From Isoetes taiwanensis (Eukaryota; Streptophyta; Lycopodiopsida; Isoetales; Isoetaceae): a stretch of 64,000 nt of DNA. The position numbers and the translations under genes are program-made. The notes below the pieces were generated by a model. The model made no database searches, had not been told where the DNA came from, and saw nothing but the letters and a program-made list of their open reading frames with translations. The DNA lies in assembly GCA_021234155.1 (NCBI GenBank), contig JAJEKV010000014.1, positions 4,791,563 through 4,855,562 on the forward strand, read 5' to 3'. Shown here one piece after another: positions 12,305 through 24,741 of the stretch. The number at the start of each line of letters is the position of its first letter. Position 1 is the first letter of the stretch.

Positions 12305-14242
12305 ATGGCGACATACACATCTGCACATGGCCGATTTTGGCCAGAATCAACTCAAGACTTTTCGCATCTGTCTATTGCAGTCGAAAGTTTGCTCCAAAGA
12401 TATGATTCTTATCTGAATCCGTTTGTTGATAGCTGGCTTAGTTTGAAGGTTTTTCCATTTCATTCCTATGCGTTAATAGAGATTTGCAAATCTAGGTTGT
12501 TACTGCAGTGCAGACATCTAACTTTTTTTCTGCTCTGATACAGATATGCTCTTGGTTATTGATCGAATAGGAGCGCTCTACGGCAGTAATAGCAAAGCTT
12601 TCCAAAATTGTTGGAAAGTAGTTGCTACGAATTGTGGGCAAGGGAAAAGTAAGGAGAAACCGCTGAGTTTGGTTGGCTTGGAACAGTTCGATCTTCTATA
12701 GAAAGTTGATAGGGTTTCGGCAGCATTTGCTTATCCTCATATGATTTGTGAATTTTTTATCACAGGATTATCACTGTGTATAGATAAATAATTGCGTTGG
12801 TGACAGTGACTACAAAGCTTTCTTTCTATTTGTCTTTTACATCGTTGGAGCTTCCATATATGCTCTGGTGTTTATTCTGACTTCACTACGTGACATATAT
12901 TAAAGCACTTTGTTTCTGAACTGACAACTTATTTCTATTCTACAGACCCTGTTTGGATTCCATGCGTTTGAAGAGTTTGGAAGGTTTCAGCAAGGTTCTG
13001 AAGATAAATTTATGAGGGTGCAACCTGCCAGCACTTTTGATGCTGTGTCGTCTTTACTAAAGGTGCATACATGTTGTCTATCTTGGTTTTTTGCTAGGCT
13101 CAGTTCTTGGTGCTTCAAACTTCTAGTTTCCATTGCCATTGCTCTCCAGATCCTTTGTGGAACCATATTACTGCCTGTGTTTGTGGCACTATGTGACAGA
13201 ACTTTTGTTCAGAAAATGGTCTATGATATTCTTTAAGTGTTAAAATGCTACACAGTGCAGTTCACTATTTGAAGTTAACACATTTGAGCTTACGCCCTGT
13301 GGTTGTTTATTATTTCCTGGCTGCCCTCGGTTCATGTATATAATATTCTTTTGTGCTCCACGACATTCGCAAGTTGGAGAAGGAAAACAACTCCAAATTA
13401 CTGAGGTTCGAACTGCCAGGAAGTCATAACAGGAGTGAAGCCTCTTTTTACACCGACTTGAATGTTTGTCAGACAACAATCTGTGATTTTTAGCCTGCCT
13501 TAGATTATATTAGATGAGAATTAAGTATCTGCTACTTGGGGTGAAGCACTAGATAAAAAATGTGTTGTTCCTTATTCAACTTTTCTTTTTCTCTCATGCA
13601 ATGCAATTTGTGAAGAACGGGAAAAATGGATAGGAGACTTTGTTTTCAACAGGTTTTATGGGAACAAATGTTTCAGTCCAGCAGCTATTCCATCAACATA
13701 GTCTATCAATGCATTGCAGATGGCCTTAACACTGTGATGTGTACACAAGTTGTTTCACTTCTATAATTTGTTTGTTTTGCAAAATGTGCTACCAGCTTCT
13801 GCTCTCAGTTCATATCTACCTTCTTACAGAAGATGAAAGCTGGCAATCCTAAGGTAAAGCTCCAGTTTCTAAGCATAGCTTGGGAAAGAAAATACTATCC
13901 GATTGTTTTGCTGCAGTAAATATACAGACATTCCTGTTGCACTTTTTTCTACAAGTCTAGGGCTGTGTTTAAGGAGTTCCAGAGTAATCGGACATTGGGG
14001 TAACTACCATATTTAGAGTTGTAAGAGTAGTTTTTTTGAAGGGCACGCTGCTGCAAGGTAAACCTTTCCATCTAGCTTCTAGTTTAGGGGTAACATTGAA
14101 GGATCGCTACACAGGTGGATGCAAAATATGAGCATTTTTTCTGTGGAGTAATGGCAGCAGACATGGCGAGCTTTTTGCTTACCGTATCTCTCCTTGAAAT
14201 CAATGATCCATTATCTTTCCAAGGCCCTCTCAACTTCTTAAG
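12305..14242 (+). CDS. Unidentified multi-exon protein gene (four exons seen)
   Basis: Four candidate exons join in phase with GT-AG borders: 12,305-12,448, 12,946-13,062, 13,830-13,853 and 14,115-14,242 (open at its 3' end). The start ATG at 12,305 has good context (AAAATGGCG); an in-frame ATG lies 9 bases upstream, below a stop. The reading includes ESLLQRYDSYLNPFVDSWLS, then FGFHAFEEFGRFQQGSEDKF, then MKAGNPK, then YEHFFCGVMAADMASFLLTV. It is largely helical with no signal peptide or catalytic motif I recognise. Later exons are not fixed; possible coding pieces lie at 14,460-14,520 and 14,770-14,900. I do not know the family; a large helical-repeat protein is one possibility. Phase consistency over three junctions is the main evidence that it is real. 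Confidence 0.6.
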
Positions 14243-17200
14243 GTCAGCATATTTCTGTGACTTGATGCCCTTATTGACATGACCACAATCACTGGCTGGA
14301 CAACCAATGGAATTCTATTTTTTGACTCTAAAGATCAGGTTAATGTCGTTTTAACCTTTGATGTTTCTAAACGTAGTCCATTTCCCAAAGGCTTTGGGCA
14401 TTCTATATTACTGAGTAAATTTGAGGCATTCTATTCTATTGAGTAAATTTGGAACAGTCACTAGGCAATTATGCCATGAACCATGCAAGGGCGCACGTTA
14501 TACTGCTAGAGTTGTCAGGTAGTGTTCAACTCTAGTGTTTACTTTTTTTGTTGTCTCTATTTGCCTTCAGTGCTTTGACTTTTTGCAGTTCTGTTTGCTT
14601 TATAAGCTTTTGTCTCTAAACTGATCAGAGACTTGCTTTTTGCAGAAATGCTCGTGGCATTTGTTTTTTAAGGACTCTTCAACAAAAGATTGCCATGCTT
14701 CAATATGCTTAGATCATATGTGTTGGTGCGCAATCCTTTAAGATGTTAAAATGTCTCAAATGATGCATGTGGAGAGCCAGTTTCAAACAGTCGTACAACT
14801 TGCCAATTTTGGCATCTTAGTTGTTGACCACCCTCTAGAAGAACTGCTTTATTTATCTGTTCAGAACTTATTCCCGCATATGCTGTGGGAGTTGGCAGTG
14901 GGTCTGTCCCTTTCAAATCTTTATCCTCTGCTTTGTGGTATGACATGTAAGATGATATGCAGATTGAAGCTCCGAATTGATCGGCTCTAGCTTGACAACC
15001 AGTTGCATGCAATATTTAGTCCACAGGATAATGCCAAACAAGCAGAGTTCGTCTTGAGATGCTGTATAACTACTTAAGATGTTGGAGTTTCTGATCATTA
15101 TATGAAATGCAGTTGAGCCACCCACATGTGCATAATATTCTGCTTATTTATACTGATATGTAACATCTTCAAGGGTCTGAGCATACCAAATATGCCTTAA
15201 CTCATCAATATTCATGAGCCAATCATTTGGGGTATTCATGAAATTTATTCCGTGCCAATGTGGGTCAGCTAACAAGCAGCCAGTCAAAAGCTGTTGTCTG
15301 ATAACTTGCCTTGCAACCCTCTTATTTTGCTCATATCTGAGGTTGTGCAAGTGCACTTATTGTTTATTTCATGGAGACAGATGTAGCTTTTCATTTTCTA
15401 ACTTGACAACAAGTGCAGATATATCAGCATTGGACTGTTCATTTACTGAACAAAGAATAAAATGAGCCTTTTTAGATACAACTTGCAATCTTTTGCTCCC
15501 CGAGTTCCATTGTGATGCTGCTTGCTTCTGTTCATGAAGGGAACAACTTTTTTGGACTTGAGGACCAACTTTGCTGCCTCAAGCAAGCGATGAAGATCAT
15601 CAAAGGCACAAATAACTGCGGGTCTACCAATTTTTAGGAAGGTTGCCACAACATTAAGAACCAAAATCCACAGGTGATAACCAGTAGCATGTTTTCAAGA
15701 TACTACAAACTATTTCCAATCTGTTGTGATTGCTTCAGAGCGAAAAGGCTAAAACTCTTGAAACAGTGAGCAAGTCCGTGCCCTCATCAAATGCATTACT
15801 TTCCCAAATATTGTTGTATAGACGAAGCGTGAAACAATTTTGTACACAATATCTATTAAATGCATTTGAAACATGCTTTTTGGCTCTTATGAATACATTG
15901 GGTGTTTTGTTTCCCAAGAATTGCCCATTTAAGATTTAAGAAACTGAACAGACCATATATGGATCTGGGAAAATTACAGAATTTGCATATAGGCATGTTC
16001 CACTTGCTTTTCATGTATGCATTACTTGAAACAAGACAATTAATGCAAAACACAACCATCATGCATGTAGGTGAACCATTGTTCCAAATTTTGCTAATTA
16101 TAATTTGCTTGGTAAAGAGCAATGTAGGTATAACGTGTTGTTGATATAACATTTTGAATGTGCTATGCAGTACATTGCTCTAGATTTAAACTTACCCAAT
16201 ATACGTTATAAGCGATGCAAATAATTGGCTATATATGTATTCACGTCAAATCCCATGGCACCAGCCACTAGTCATTTGATGCAATATTCCCAATGGAACT
16301 TTCGAGGAATCTAAGGGAATCTGCAAGAAAATTATTTTGCAAGGAGCCCGTTTATACCTCTCAAAGAGCTTCTCTGGAACATTGCATAATATTGTTAGAA
16401 GGTGGTAAACATGGTAGACTCGCGCCTTACAAACCTCATCTACACGACGACCATAGATCCAGAACAACTTAAACCTGCTGGAAGGAGAAGCAAGCCATCT
16501 AGTTCTCCAGATGGAATGTGCAGGAACAAGGGTGCATATATTTTGCTCTCTTTGTTGTTGCTATTAGATGTTTCTTTACAACAATAGCTACTACAGAGAG
16601 GTAAGTATGTTAAAAAAAAAACCATGTACCAGTGTCACATATAAAGATTCATTTGGGTCATTTATATTTTCTTACAAGAGGTAAACTTTGAGTATATGTC
16701 ACCCTCGATAGTGCCACATGCCATGTTGCTCTCAATACCATGAACTCAATTCCATTTAAATGTGTGAAGCACATTATCATGAACAATGAACAACGTAGGT
16801 TGTGTTTATTTGCCTAAGTTCTATTTTCTCATGTAACCTCACATCAGGCCAATGCATGCAAGAAGCATCTTTGGTTTTATATAAGGGATCAACTGGTGCT
16901 AAGTTGTTGTTGAATGAGGATAAAGACATAGCAGAAGCAACTTTAATTATGTATGAAGGTTGAGGTTATGCCACATTCTCACATAATACCCAAGATACCA
17001 TATTATTGCAATGCATAGAGGTGGGCACAATTGATTGACGCATTGAATAGGTGATTTTGGTTTAGTGACAGAAGCATTTAAAGAGGCTATGGTTGGATAA
17101 AACACAGTTATAGCAATTGATAAGCTTATAGTAATTTTTGTTGGTTATTATTGCACATGGGTTGGCGATAGTTAAGGCATTTGAACGCGTGATTCTCTAT

Positions 17201-17733
17201 TTAGTGCAAGCATATTAAAGAATGGTTGAACAGTGGGTCCATAAATTGTTTTGTGCTTCGTACAACCCCATGGACCTTTCGTTTCCTGATTAGTAATGAG
17301 GCTAATTAAAATATAGAGGACTTTCAGAGTGAGGCTTAAAAGTTAAAAAAAGGGATGGCGAGCATTAAAATTTCAGATACAACTAAAATTGCATAGTTGT
17401 ATCAGATTTACAAGCATGTACTTAAACCATGCAAAAAGAAATATGAAACAAAAGAGTCTAGGAATAATCTTGGCCGACAGGTTTTTTGGACAATTGTGGC
17501 ATCAAATTTGTACTTTTTTCAGATTGTTATGATTGCTATGCATAGGTAGATTTGGAGCCAGTGCTCAATTAATGCAACTCACTTGAATTTGGCTTGAACT
17601 ATCAAAACTTTGTTATTTACCTATGGCTTCTTCTAACAGCATTCTTGGCACTCAACGTAAGATACTCAGCTTGGATTTTAGTCCCAGATCTTTATAACCC
17701 ATGGCTGACAAGCCCATTGATAGTACAAAAACT

Positions 17734-17736
<3 letters not shown>
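14243..17736 (+). other. Probable continuation of the 12.3-kb gene and intergenic DNA
   Basis: Exon-like pieces occur, for example VVDHPLEELLYLSVQNLFPH in a frame at 14,751-14,990 and VDSRLTNLIYTTTIDPEQLK at 16,402-16,530, but splice sites and phase could not be settled. The rest is AT-rich without recognised genes. Confidence 0.3.

Positions 17737-17816
<80 letters not shown>
17737..17816. repeat. (TA)n microsatellite, about 80 bp
   Basis: Uninterrupted TA dinucleotides. They create artificial Tyr-Ile frames on both strands. The left flank (TAGTACAAAAACTTGT) also occurs at 11,452-11,467 next to a shorter TA run, so the microsatellite grew inside a dispersed sequence. Confidence 0.95.
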
Positions 17817-17820
<4 letters not shown>

Positions 17821-18397
17821 CAAAGCATCAAATACAAAATTATGCATTATGAAAGAAATATCTATTAGGTACAAAATGCAAAGGATCGCGAATGTTGGGG
17901 CAAGATTATAGAACTTGTTGGACCACTACATAAACCATCCAAGTCAATTCAATATACTCATGTTTGTCTAGATAATGCAACTAACCAATCTGAGCTTCAT
18001 AAGAGAAATGATGTTCAAGGTCTAAAACACTTTTCTAATGATAAAGCTGTGGATTTTCCAGGCCTGTAAGTGGAGCTGTTGGACTACGACTGGTATGTTC
18101 AATAGGGCTCTCCAAGAAGGGTTCCTTTACAATAAACAGCGGGCAAAAATCAAGGCCAAAATATTAGTTCAATAAATGTGCATAGCTAATTCAAACAAAA
18201 GTAGACCGTGCTTAGATCTTTTATGAGGTTTTGGACTTATTAACTGTGTAGAAATGGTACGAGCCATGATTCGACCACTTCCATATTTCTAATATTGGCA
18301 CTTTTAAATTAGACCATTAAATATTTAACTAGTCCCATGGATATGTTTATCCACCATTAACCATATAAATCTTGACCTAACTTCAGAGCTTGCATCT
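17817..18397. other. No feature seen
   Basis: AT-rich spacer between the TA tract and R1 copy 2. No supported gene or repeat. Confidence 0.5.
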
Positions 18398-19651
18398 TCA
18401 ATAATTGTCTAGGTTAAAACCTTGGAAATATCGACATTAACATTTTTCACATTCCCCTTTCATGTTAGATATCTTTGTTTTTCTTTAACTGTCGTTATCC
18501 CCTGCAACCTGTATGAACTTGACCTGTCTTCGATTTGTGCAGAATTTTACTGCAAGAATTTTACTTCCATGTAACCTTCTTAACTTTGTCAAGCTTTTCC
18601 ACTTAACTAATTCTGTCTGATATCATTACTCCTAGACTTTTCTGCAACTTAACAAACCTATACACATGAATAATCTTATTTAAAATACATGCAACTTGTT
18701 TTTCAATATTTTTATATTCAACTATAATAACTCCCTTTGCAACCATATCTCTTGTGTCGTTTCCCAGAAAATATATGGTATAATACGTATATCCTAACCA
18801 TACAAATATATGTTAATAGACTTGTATGCAGTTAACGTAAGGAGGGGCATGGCCAAGTTATTTATATGACTTTGACAACCTTAGGTATGAACCCATGTCC
18901 ACATGGCTTCATCCTATGGGCGACCTGCCACATGGACGCACCCTGTTGGAGCCAAGTGGCCTCATGCGAACCCTAACATATAAAAGGCCAAACCCTAACC
19001 CTATGCCACTTTTGGTTCCACCAACTTTTGATCCACCGGTTTGCTCCGATTCGAGGATCATCTTCGACAGCCTAGGTTGCAGTAGCAGTCCGGAAGTGTG
19101 AGCGCAGTAGAGGAGGGTCATCTACTGGAATCACCTACTAGAGATGAAGAACGAAGGAGAGGGAGGCAGCTCATCAGGAGCAGGTATTTCGTGTAGACTA
19201 CAATTGAGTTGCATGTTATGTCTTGTAGAGCCATTCTAGAACCTATAGTTCTGAGCATGAACCCTAACTGTAAGTTAGATGCATGCGATTAGGAAGTAAT
19301 TGTTATTTTTGTTATTTATCATGTTATATTGATATATGATGTTGGTTGATGTCATGTTTGCACCTTTTGTGTATTGGAAAGGGGGGTGGATACCTTGTAG
19401 CCATTATTTAGATGATGCTCCTAATTTAGACTCATTAGTTCCCATTATTTTGTGGCATGCACATAGAGCCCACCTGGCTATGGGTTAGGCTTATAATCGA
19501 TCACTTCATGTGGGCCGGGTATGAGTCTGACACTTCCTAGGTCAATGCTGCCAGCTTTTGTTTTGGGAAGTTTAGTCAGATAAGGACATGTGCCGCTACA
19601 ATCCTCTAGCCACCCATAGAGCCATTGAACTCCAAGAAGGGGATACAACCC
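18398..19651 (+). repeat. Dispersed repeat R1, copy 2 (3'-truncated)
   Basis: Closely follows copy 1 from its first visible base through the TATA/telo-box (18,979-19,003), the ACTGGAATCACCTACTAGAG block and the TAGCCATTATTTAGATGATG block. It breaks off near 19,651, where copy 1 continues for about 550 bp more. A deletion of about 80 bp relative to copy 1 lies near 19,480. Confidence 0.75.
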
Positions 19652-22330
19652 TTGTGCAAGCTACATACACGGCAAAAAAACAAAGTGCAACCGTGCATAT
19701 GGCGGACAAAAACACCTCATAGACAATAACATGACAAAAGGGAAATGAAACCCTGGGAATGTCCCGTATGCATAACACAAGGAAAAAACAACGTTTGAAC
19801 ACGAGAAAAACAACCGAGTTAATGCATTTAGTGAATAAAATGAGGCCCACCCTATGCAATCCCCCAAGTGATCAACAATAATGATGAATAATGATAAAGA
19901 ATGATAAATAACCGAGGCAATAAGATTAAGAGGAAAAACCTACCCATGGTAATGTGTAAAATGCATAGACATAAAAAAGACAAAATGCAACCTGGCATAT
20001 TCACAAAGCTACAAAGGTGGCAGAATAAAAAACACGATATAAGCAATAAAAAGAAATGAAACCATGGTAATGCAGCGTACAAAATATGAAAACAAGGGCA
20101 ACATCCCAAGGAAATTACAGCATAAGCCACAAGATGAAATCGAAGCAAAATACGGGCCAGAAGATAAACAAGAAAAAACAATCCTAATAGTGCATACAAC
20201 CGTTGAATAGTGCGGTGCATCGATATCCAAGATAAAAACACAATGGTAAAGGATAAAATCCGAAAACCATAGGAAAACATAAAATTCATAAGATAATGCC
20301 ACAAGTAGAGAAACCACATGGTCAACTAAAAAGAAAAATGTAAAAAGTAACACATGAAAAGATATAGATCCGAGTCAAGAACCACCCGCGTATTACAAAA
20401 TCCCCTAGTCACCTTATATATGAATATGTAGCATTATAACAGGGGGTTTCCTTTGGATTTTTTATACGTTTTTTATTAAGGTTTTTATATGATTTGAACG
20501 ATGTATTCACGTTGATGTACGAAAAAGTATTTCTAGAGTGCTTCCCTTTCTCAGCCGTTGATTTTGATTGAGAAGGAGAAATTGTGCCGTTGATTTTGAT
20601 TGAGAAGAGAAATCGTGTGGTTTTAATTAGTGGCAGTTCCTATTTTTTACCCATGTTTGTTGCATGTAGGCCCAGGAAACATCTAGCAAAAAAAATAAAT
20701 ACTTTTGGCTCGGATTTGGTGTGCGATTCTGGTGCTGCAGAGAAGAAATTGTCATGCAAGTTTTGAGAGCGGAGTTAGAATTTGTCACGAAAGTTTTGAG
20801 AAATGTAGTATTTCTCATAAAGATTATACGAATGAAAATCTGGGCCGGATGTCTGAATCTATTTTAAGTTGGGCTGATCGAGAAGCTTTTGTGTCAGATA
20901 TCATGAACACACAAACAAGTTATCATCGACATCAAAAAAGGAAACAGGAAATGATATGAGCGGCTGAGGGCGAACAGTTCGGCCAATCCTGAATCCTAAC
21001 GATGGCTTTTCTGAGAAGGAGCTATTTCCAGCTGAGGAGCTAGCGGTAAGCTAATCAGGTAAAAAATTTAGGTCATCTCGTGTTACTTTGAAAAAACCAG
21101 GCCAACACCAGGCCAACAATCTGGATGCATATTTGGACAATCTGGATGCATATTTTGCCATCGGCTTTATCTTGTATGGGTCTATTTGCGTCTTCAATTT
21201 AGATGCGTGCGCTATAGTAATAATAGTAATTCATATCGATTCTGTGGATGCTGCTTGTGTGTCAAGGCGTGAAGAAGCATAAACAGGAAGCTTGGAGAGC
21301 AGATTGGCCATAGATATTTCTTCATGGGCATACTAAATGCAAGAGATAAAGATAAGATGGAGTAGTTGCACGGTCAAGCTAGGTTATGGTTTCAACTTAT
21401 CTTCCTTAATCAATCTGCATATCACAGTGCATAGAAGATTTGCAGATGTCTTATCTCTGGCCATGATTTTGAAACCTATTGCTAGAGGTACAGAATTCGG
21501 CTTGTTTGATACATAACTGGTAGATTTTATGGCAAGGTTACTGCATAAATATCAGAGCATACATGCTCCCTCATTCCCTTGAGATGAAGCAGGGATATGC
21601 AATACCGGAGACACCGGAGACAAGGCCACAACTAGGCACGCATTTGAACACATATTTGAATCTTTGACTCTGTAAGTTAATTTTTTGCTTGAATTCCAAC
21701 TAAGAAGCTTGCTTTTTCTGAAAAGGAAGACCATTTTATCTCTCAGCACAGCATCCACTAAATGCAATGTCTCATTTCTTATGCAGGAATGGATCTTCAA
21801 ATACTCTATTTCCAAATACTCTACTTTGGGGCAATTGTCCAGCCTATTATCTTATGTAGCACTATATTCAACTCATATCATGATGGATTTTTAAACTGCA
21901 TCCAGACCAAACTTACTATGGCTATAAGCCATCGCTCCATCCAGAAATTTCATGCACATGAATTACGTGCTGAACTATTTTAAAGATTGCAGTTGCTCTT
22001 CATAGCATTGTGATGAAGAGACAAACTATGCTTTTATGCCATTCATATACAATATACAGGATACAATGTTGTGGTGAAGAATCAAAATATATATCTATAC
22101 CATTTAGCAATTAAATGCTGTGGTGAAGCGTATGTAATTAAATTACATTATGCTATAACATTATAGTTACTCAGGTTTCATATTAGTTTTTTCTTTTATT
22201 TGTTATAATGCTAAATATTAGATATTACATATTGCTACATGTTTTGCATGTTTCACATGGTTTTACGTATGTTTGATTTTTTTAGGGCCCGAAGGGCCCA
22301 AAATTTTTTTTTAGCATAACAACCAACATA
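19652..22330. other. Strand-biased and unassigned sequence
   Basis: From 19,652 to about 20,400 the plus strand is poor in T, which produces a long hydrophobic minus-strand frame (157 codons, 19,852-20,325) that I read as a composition artefact. A phrase GCCGTTGATTTTGATTGAGA is repeated at about 20,554 and 20,587. From 20,400 to 22,330 I see no recognisable gene. Confidence 0.4.
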
Positions 22331-22337
22331 TAACTAC

Positions 22338-22740
22338 CATTAACATTAATTAACACAACCATTGGGTCCAACACATTTAAAATCCCCCTTAAACCCCCTT
22401 TGGTTTGGGTGCATATTCACACGGGGGGTGACGTAGGGCAGCGAGAGCCCTTATAATTATATTTTACACGTACAAAATTAACACCATATAGTATTTTGCT
22501 TAAAATCTTATAGTATTTTGCAAATCTTGTTATACAGTATAGCAAATTTTGTACTTGCATACCCCACAAACGAGGAACTTTACGTACGGGGTAGATTGAA
22601 GAATAAGGGGTGAATATGCCTATCCAACAGCTCTCGTTGCCCGGAGTCACCCGCCGTGTGAATATGCACCCAAACCAAAGGGGGTTTAAGGGGGATTTTA
22701 AATGTGTTGGACCCAATGGTTGTGTTAATTAATGTTAACA
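22338..22740. repeat. Foldback/MITE-like element with arms of about 95-110 bp
   Basis: The left arm (22,340-22,450) and right arm (22,628-22,738) are near-perfect inverted copies, starting TTAACATTAATTAACACAAC and including GTTTGGGTGCATATTCACAC. The loop is about 180 bp, AT-rich, with three TAGTATTTTGC/AAATTTTG-like words. I could not define a target-site duplication. The structure fits a non-autonomous DNA transposon or foldback element. Confidence 0.85.
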
Positions 22741-24411
22741 ACAACAGATAAATAGTCAACCCCCTCATGGAAAAAAGAAAAACACGTAGGAACCCACAAT
22801 AAAAACCGCATTATTAAAATGTTTAGGATCCAAAAACATAAAAAGAGACATAAAACAAATGATTTATTCCATATTATTCAGCAGAGAGTGTCGACATCTA
22901 GATGACGCCAAGGCACAGAGCAAAACCGCCGCCCAGAGGCAAGGATAATCACGCTATCAATCCCAAAGAAATCGCCGGATAAGTGGGAAGAAACTGTGGG
23001 GGATACTCCGTCATGATGAGAAAAAATTCGCGCAACTGAATGGGGCGTAAGGATGAAAACCCCCATAGTAGAATGACGTCCCCTAAGAACGAGCACGAGT
23101 CGGGTCTAGAAGTTTATAGAAGCGGAATACACGACGGACAGAAGGAGAAAAGGATGCATAAAGGCGAAGCGCGCAGAAGAACTCTGCAGGCCAGTCAATG
23201 TCTGCCCGTTCAACCTGTAAGGCATTGCGAGCCGACGGATGCAATGCGTCCAAATGGGATGTATACAGATGGTGGGTTGTCATAGCAATCTCCGGAGGTG
23301 CAAAAGGAGGAAAAAAAACCAACAGGGAAGATCTTGGTGGAACAAAGGGGGCAAGGGAACAGCATCAGAGCTTGCAAAGGACTAACAAAGGAAACGGAAA
23401 TGAAGTGATAGTGGAAAACAAACCCCGTGGAAAAGGAATTGTGGCAGAACAGATTAAAAGAGCAACGAGTAGGAACAAGAGGAGAGGACGAATGGTCAGA
23501 AAAGACATGCAAGCAGAGTGAAGGAAGAAGCATGCAACAGAGGGCCTTAAAGAAGAAGAGCTGGAAATACAGCAGAAAGACTGGTGGGAATTGAAGGAAA
23601 CATACCATAGATAGAGCAGGAGCCATCGGATCGTGTCTGCCCAGCAGCAAGAGGAAAGAAAAGCCGGCTTCCAGCTGCATGCCAATGGGTGGTGGAGCCG
23701 AAACAGCGCCCACCTGCCCATGAAGGTGCCGAAACACCAGTTCGGCCAAGGAGGGAGCAAATGAGCGAGAAGGAGGGAATAGGCGACAGGGACGGGCAGG
23801 GGTTGCTTAACTGGAGGCGGAATGAAGAGAAAACAGAGACCGGCAGGACAAAAGGATAATAGAAGGAGTAAAAGGAAAACATTGAGAGCATAGGCTAAGG
23901 GCAGCAAGACAAGCGAAGAGCTTGGATTAGGGAGCGGAAAACCGAATCAAGCCAGAGAGCAACCAATCCGGCAGGACTTGAGCAGCATATGGGGTAAACT
24001 CTAGGATGCAAACTAAGAGCCAGAAGGAATGATGGCGGGATCCGCTGACAGGCTCAAGCCAGAAAATGGGTTAGAGAGAGAGAAACCGAACCAAAGGAGA
24101 TAAGCAAGGGCGAAATCAGAAGATTGAACAAGAACTGGGCAGTAATACCCAACAAAGAGCAACCAAGAAAAACTAAAGAGAAAACGAAACCATCATATCC
24201 TAACAATGCAAAACACCCACTTCAAACTGAAACCATAATGACATCGAAACCGTAAAACCGTCTTGTAAAGATCAAACAGCCCATGCCAAGGATTCAACAT
24301 GCGAATACATCAACAAGCCATGCGAGCAAGGGAAACAATAGAACAAAGAGATCTACAAGACTAATGGAGAGAAATTCCAGATATAACGAGCAGGGAAAGA
24401 AGAAGGCGTAC
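22741..24411 (-). other. Pyrimidine-rich (minus strand) tract, probably intronic
   Basis: The minus strand is markedly C/T-rich, giving long low-complexity frames (up to 180 codons, 23,365-23,907) with strings of Leu, Phe and Ser. It lies directly downstream of the candidate first exon at 24,412-24,519, so a long intron is the simplest reading. No further exon could be fixed. Confidence 0.4.
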
Positions 24412-24519
24412 CTTCCAAAGAAGGATAAGAAAACTCGCGAGGAAGATGCCAGTGGCGAGGACGTAAAGACAGGAGTCGAAAGAGAAGCTTGAGAGGAAAT
24501 CCATTGATCGAAGAGCCAT
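24412..24519 (-). CDS. Candidate first exon of an unidentified membrane protein
   Basis: A minus-strand exon starts at ATG 24,519 (M-A-L-R-S-M) and ends at AAG|GTACGC (donor at 24,411-24,410). It encodes a short N-terminus and one hydrophobic segment, LYVLATGIFLASFLILLW, ending in Lys at the splice site. A TATA box lies about 75 bp upstream of this ATG, leaving a plausible 5' UTR of about 40 nt. An in-frame ATG at 24,561 would start too close to the TATA box. An N-terminal membrane anchor followed by a splice site is common in ER enzymes, but no family can be named. Downstream exons are not identified. Confidence 0.45.
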
Positions 24520-24590
24520 CGAAGCAACGAGAATGGGAGAAGAGCTGCTGTGAGAAGACATCGATAACCGGTCTGAAAAAGGAAATGGCC

Positions 24591-24599
24591 TTATATAGG
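24591..24599 (-). promoter_or_regulatory. TATA box for the minus-strand exon
   Basis: CCTATATAA on the minus strand, about 75 bp upstream of the chosen ATG at 24,519. Function is inferred from position only. Confidence 0.45.
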
Positions 24600-24741
24600 A
24601 GCTCGTCCCTTCCTAGAATGGCGATCCGATGGCTCGGATCGATGCTATTAAACGAAAATATATTAGCCTTTCCTAAATAATGCCAAAATCCAAATTAACC
24701 TGCACTGTGCATGTTCGAAAGATCCAAGTTCAAACCAATAT

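Noticed and set aside
17594-17911. Frames with long Tyr-Ile repeats
   Set aside because: Translation of the (TA)n microsatellite on both strands.
19852-20325. 157-codon hydrophobic minus-strand frame resembling a membrane protein
   Set aside because: Composition artefact of a T-rich strand. A parallel 114-codon hydrophobic frame overlaps it in another phase.
23210-23907. Overlapping minus-strand frames of 179 and 180 codons
   Set aside because: Low-complexity Leu/Phe/Ser text in two overlapping frames comes from the C/T-rich minus strand. No motif or splice support.
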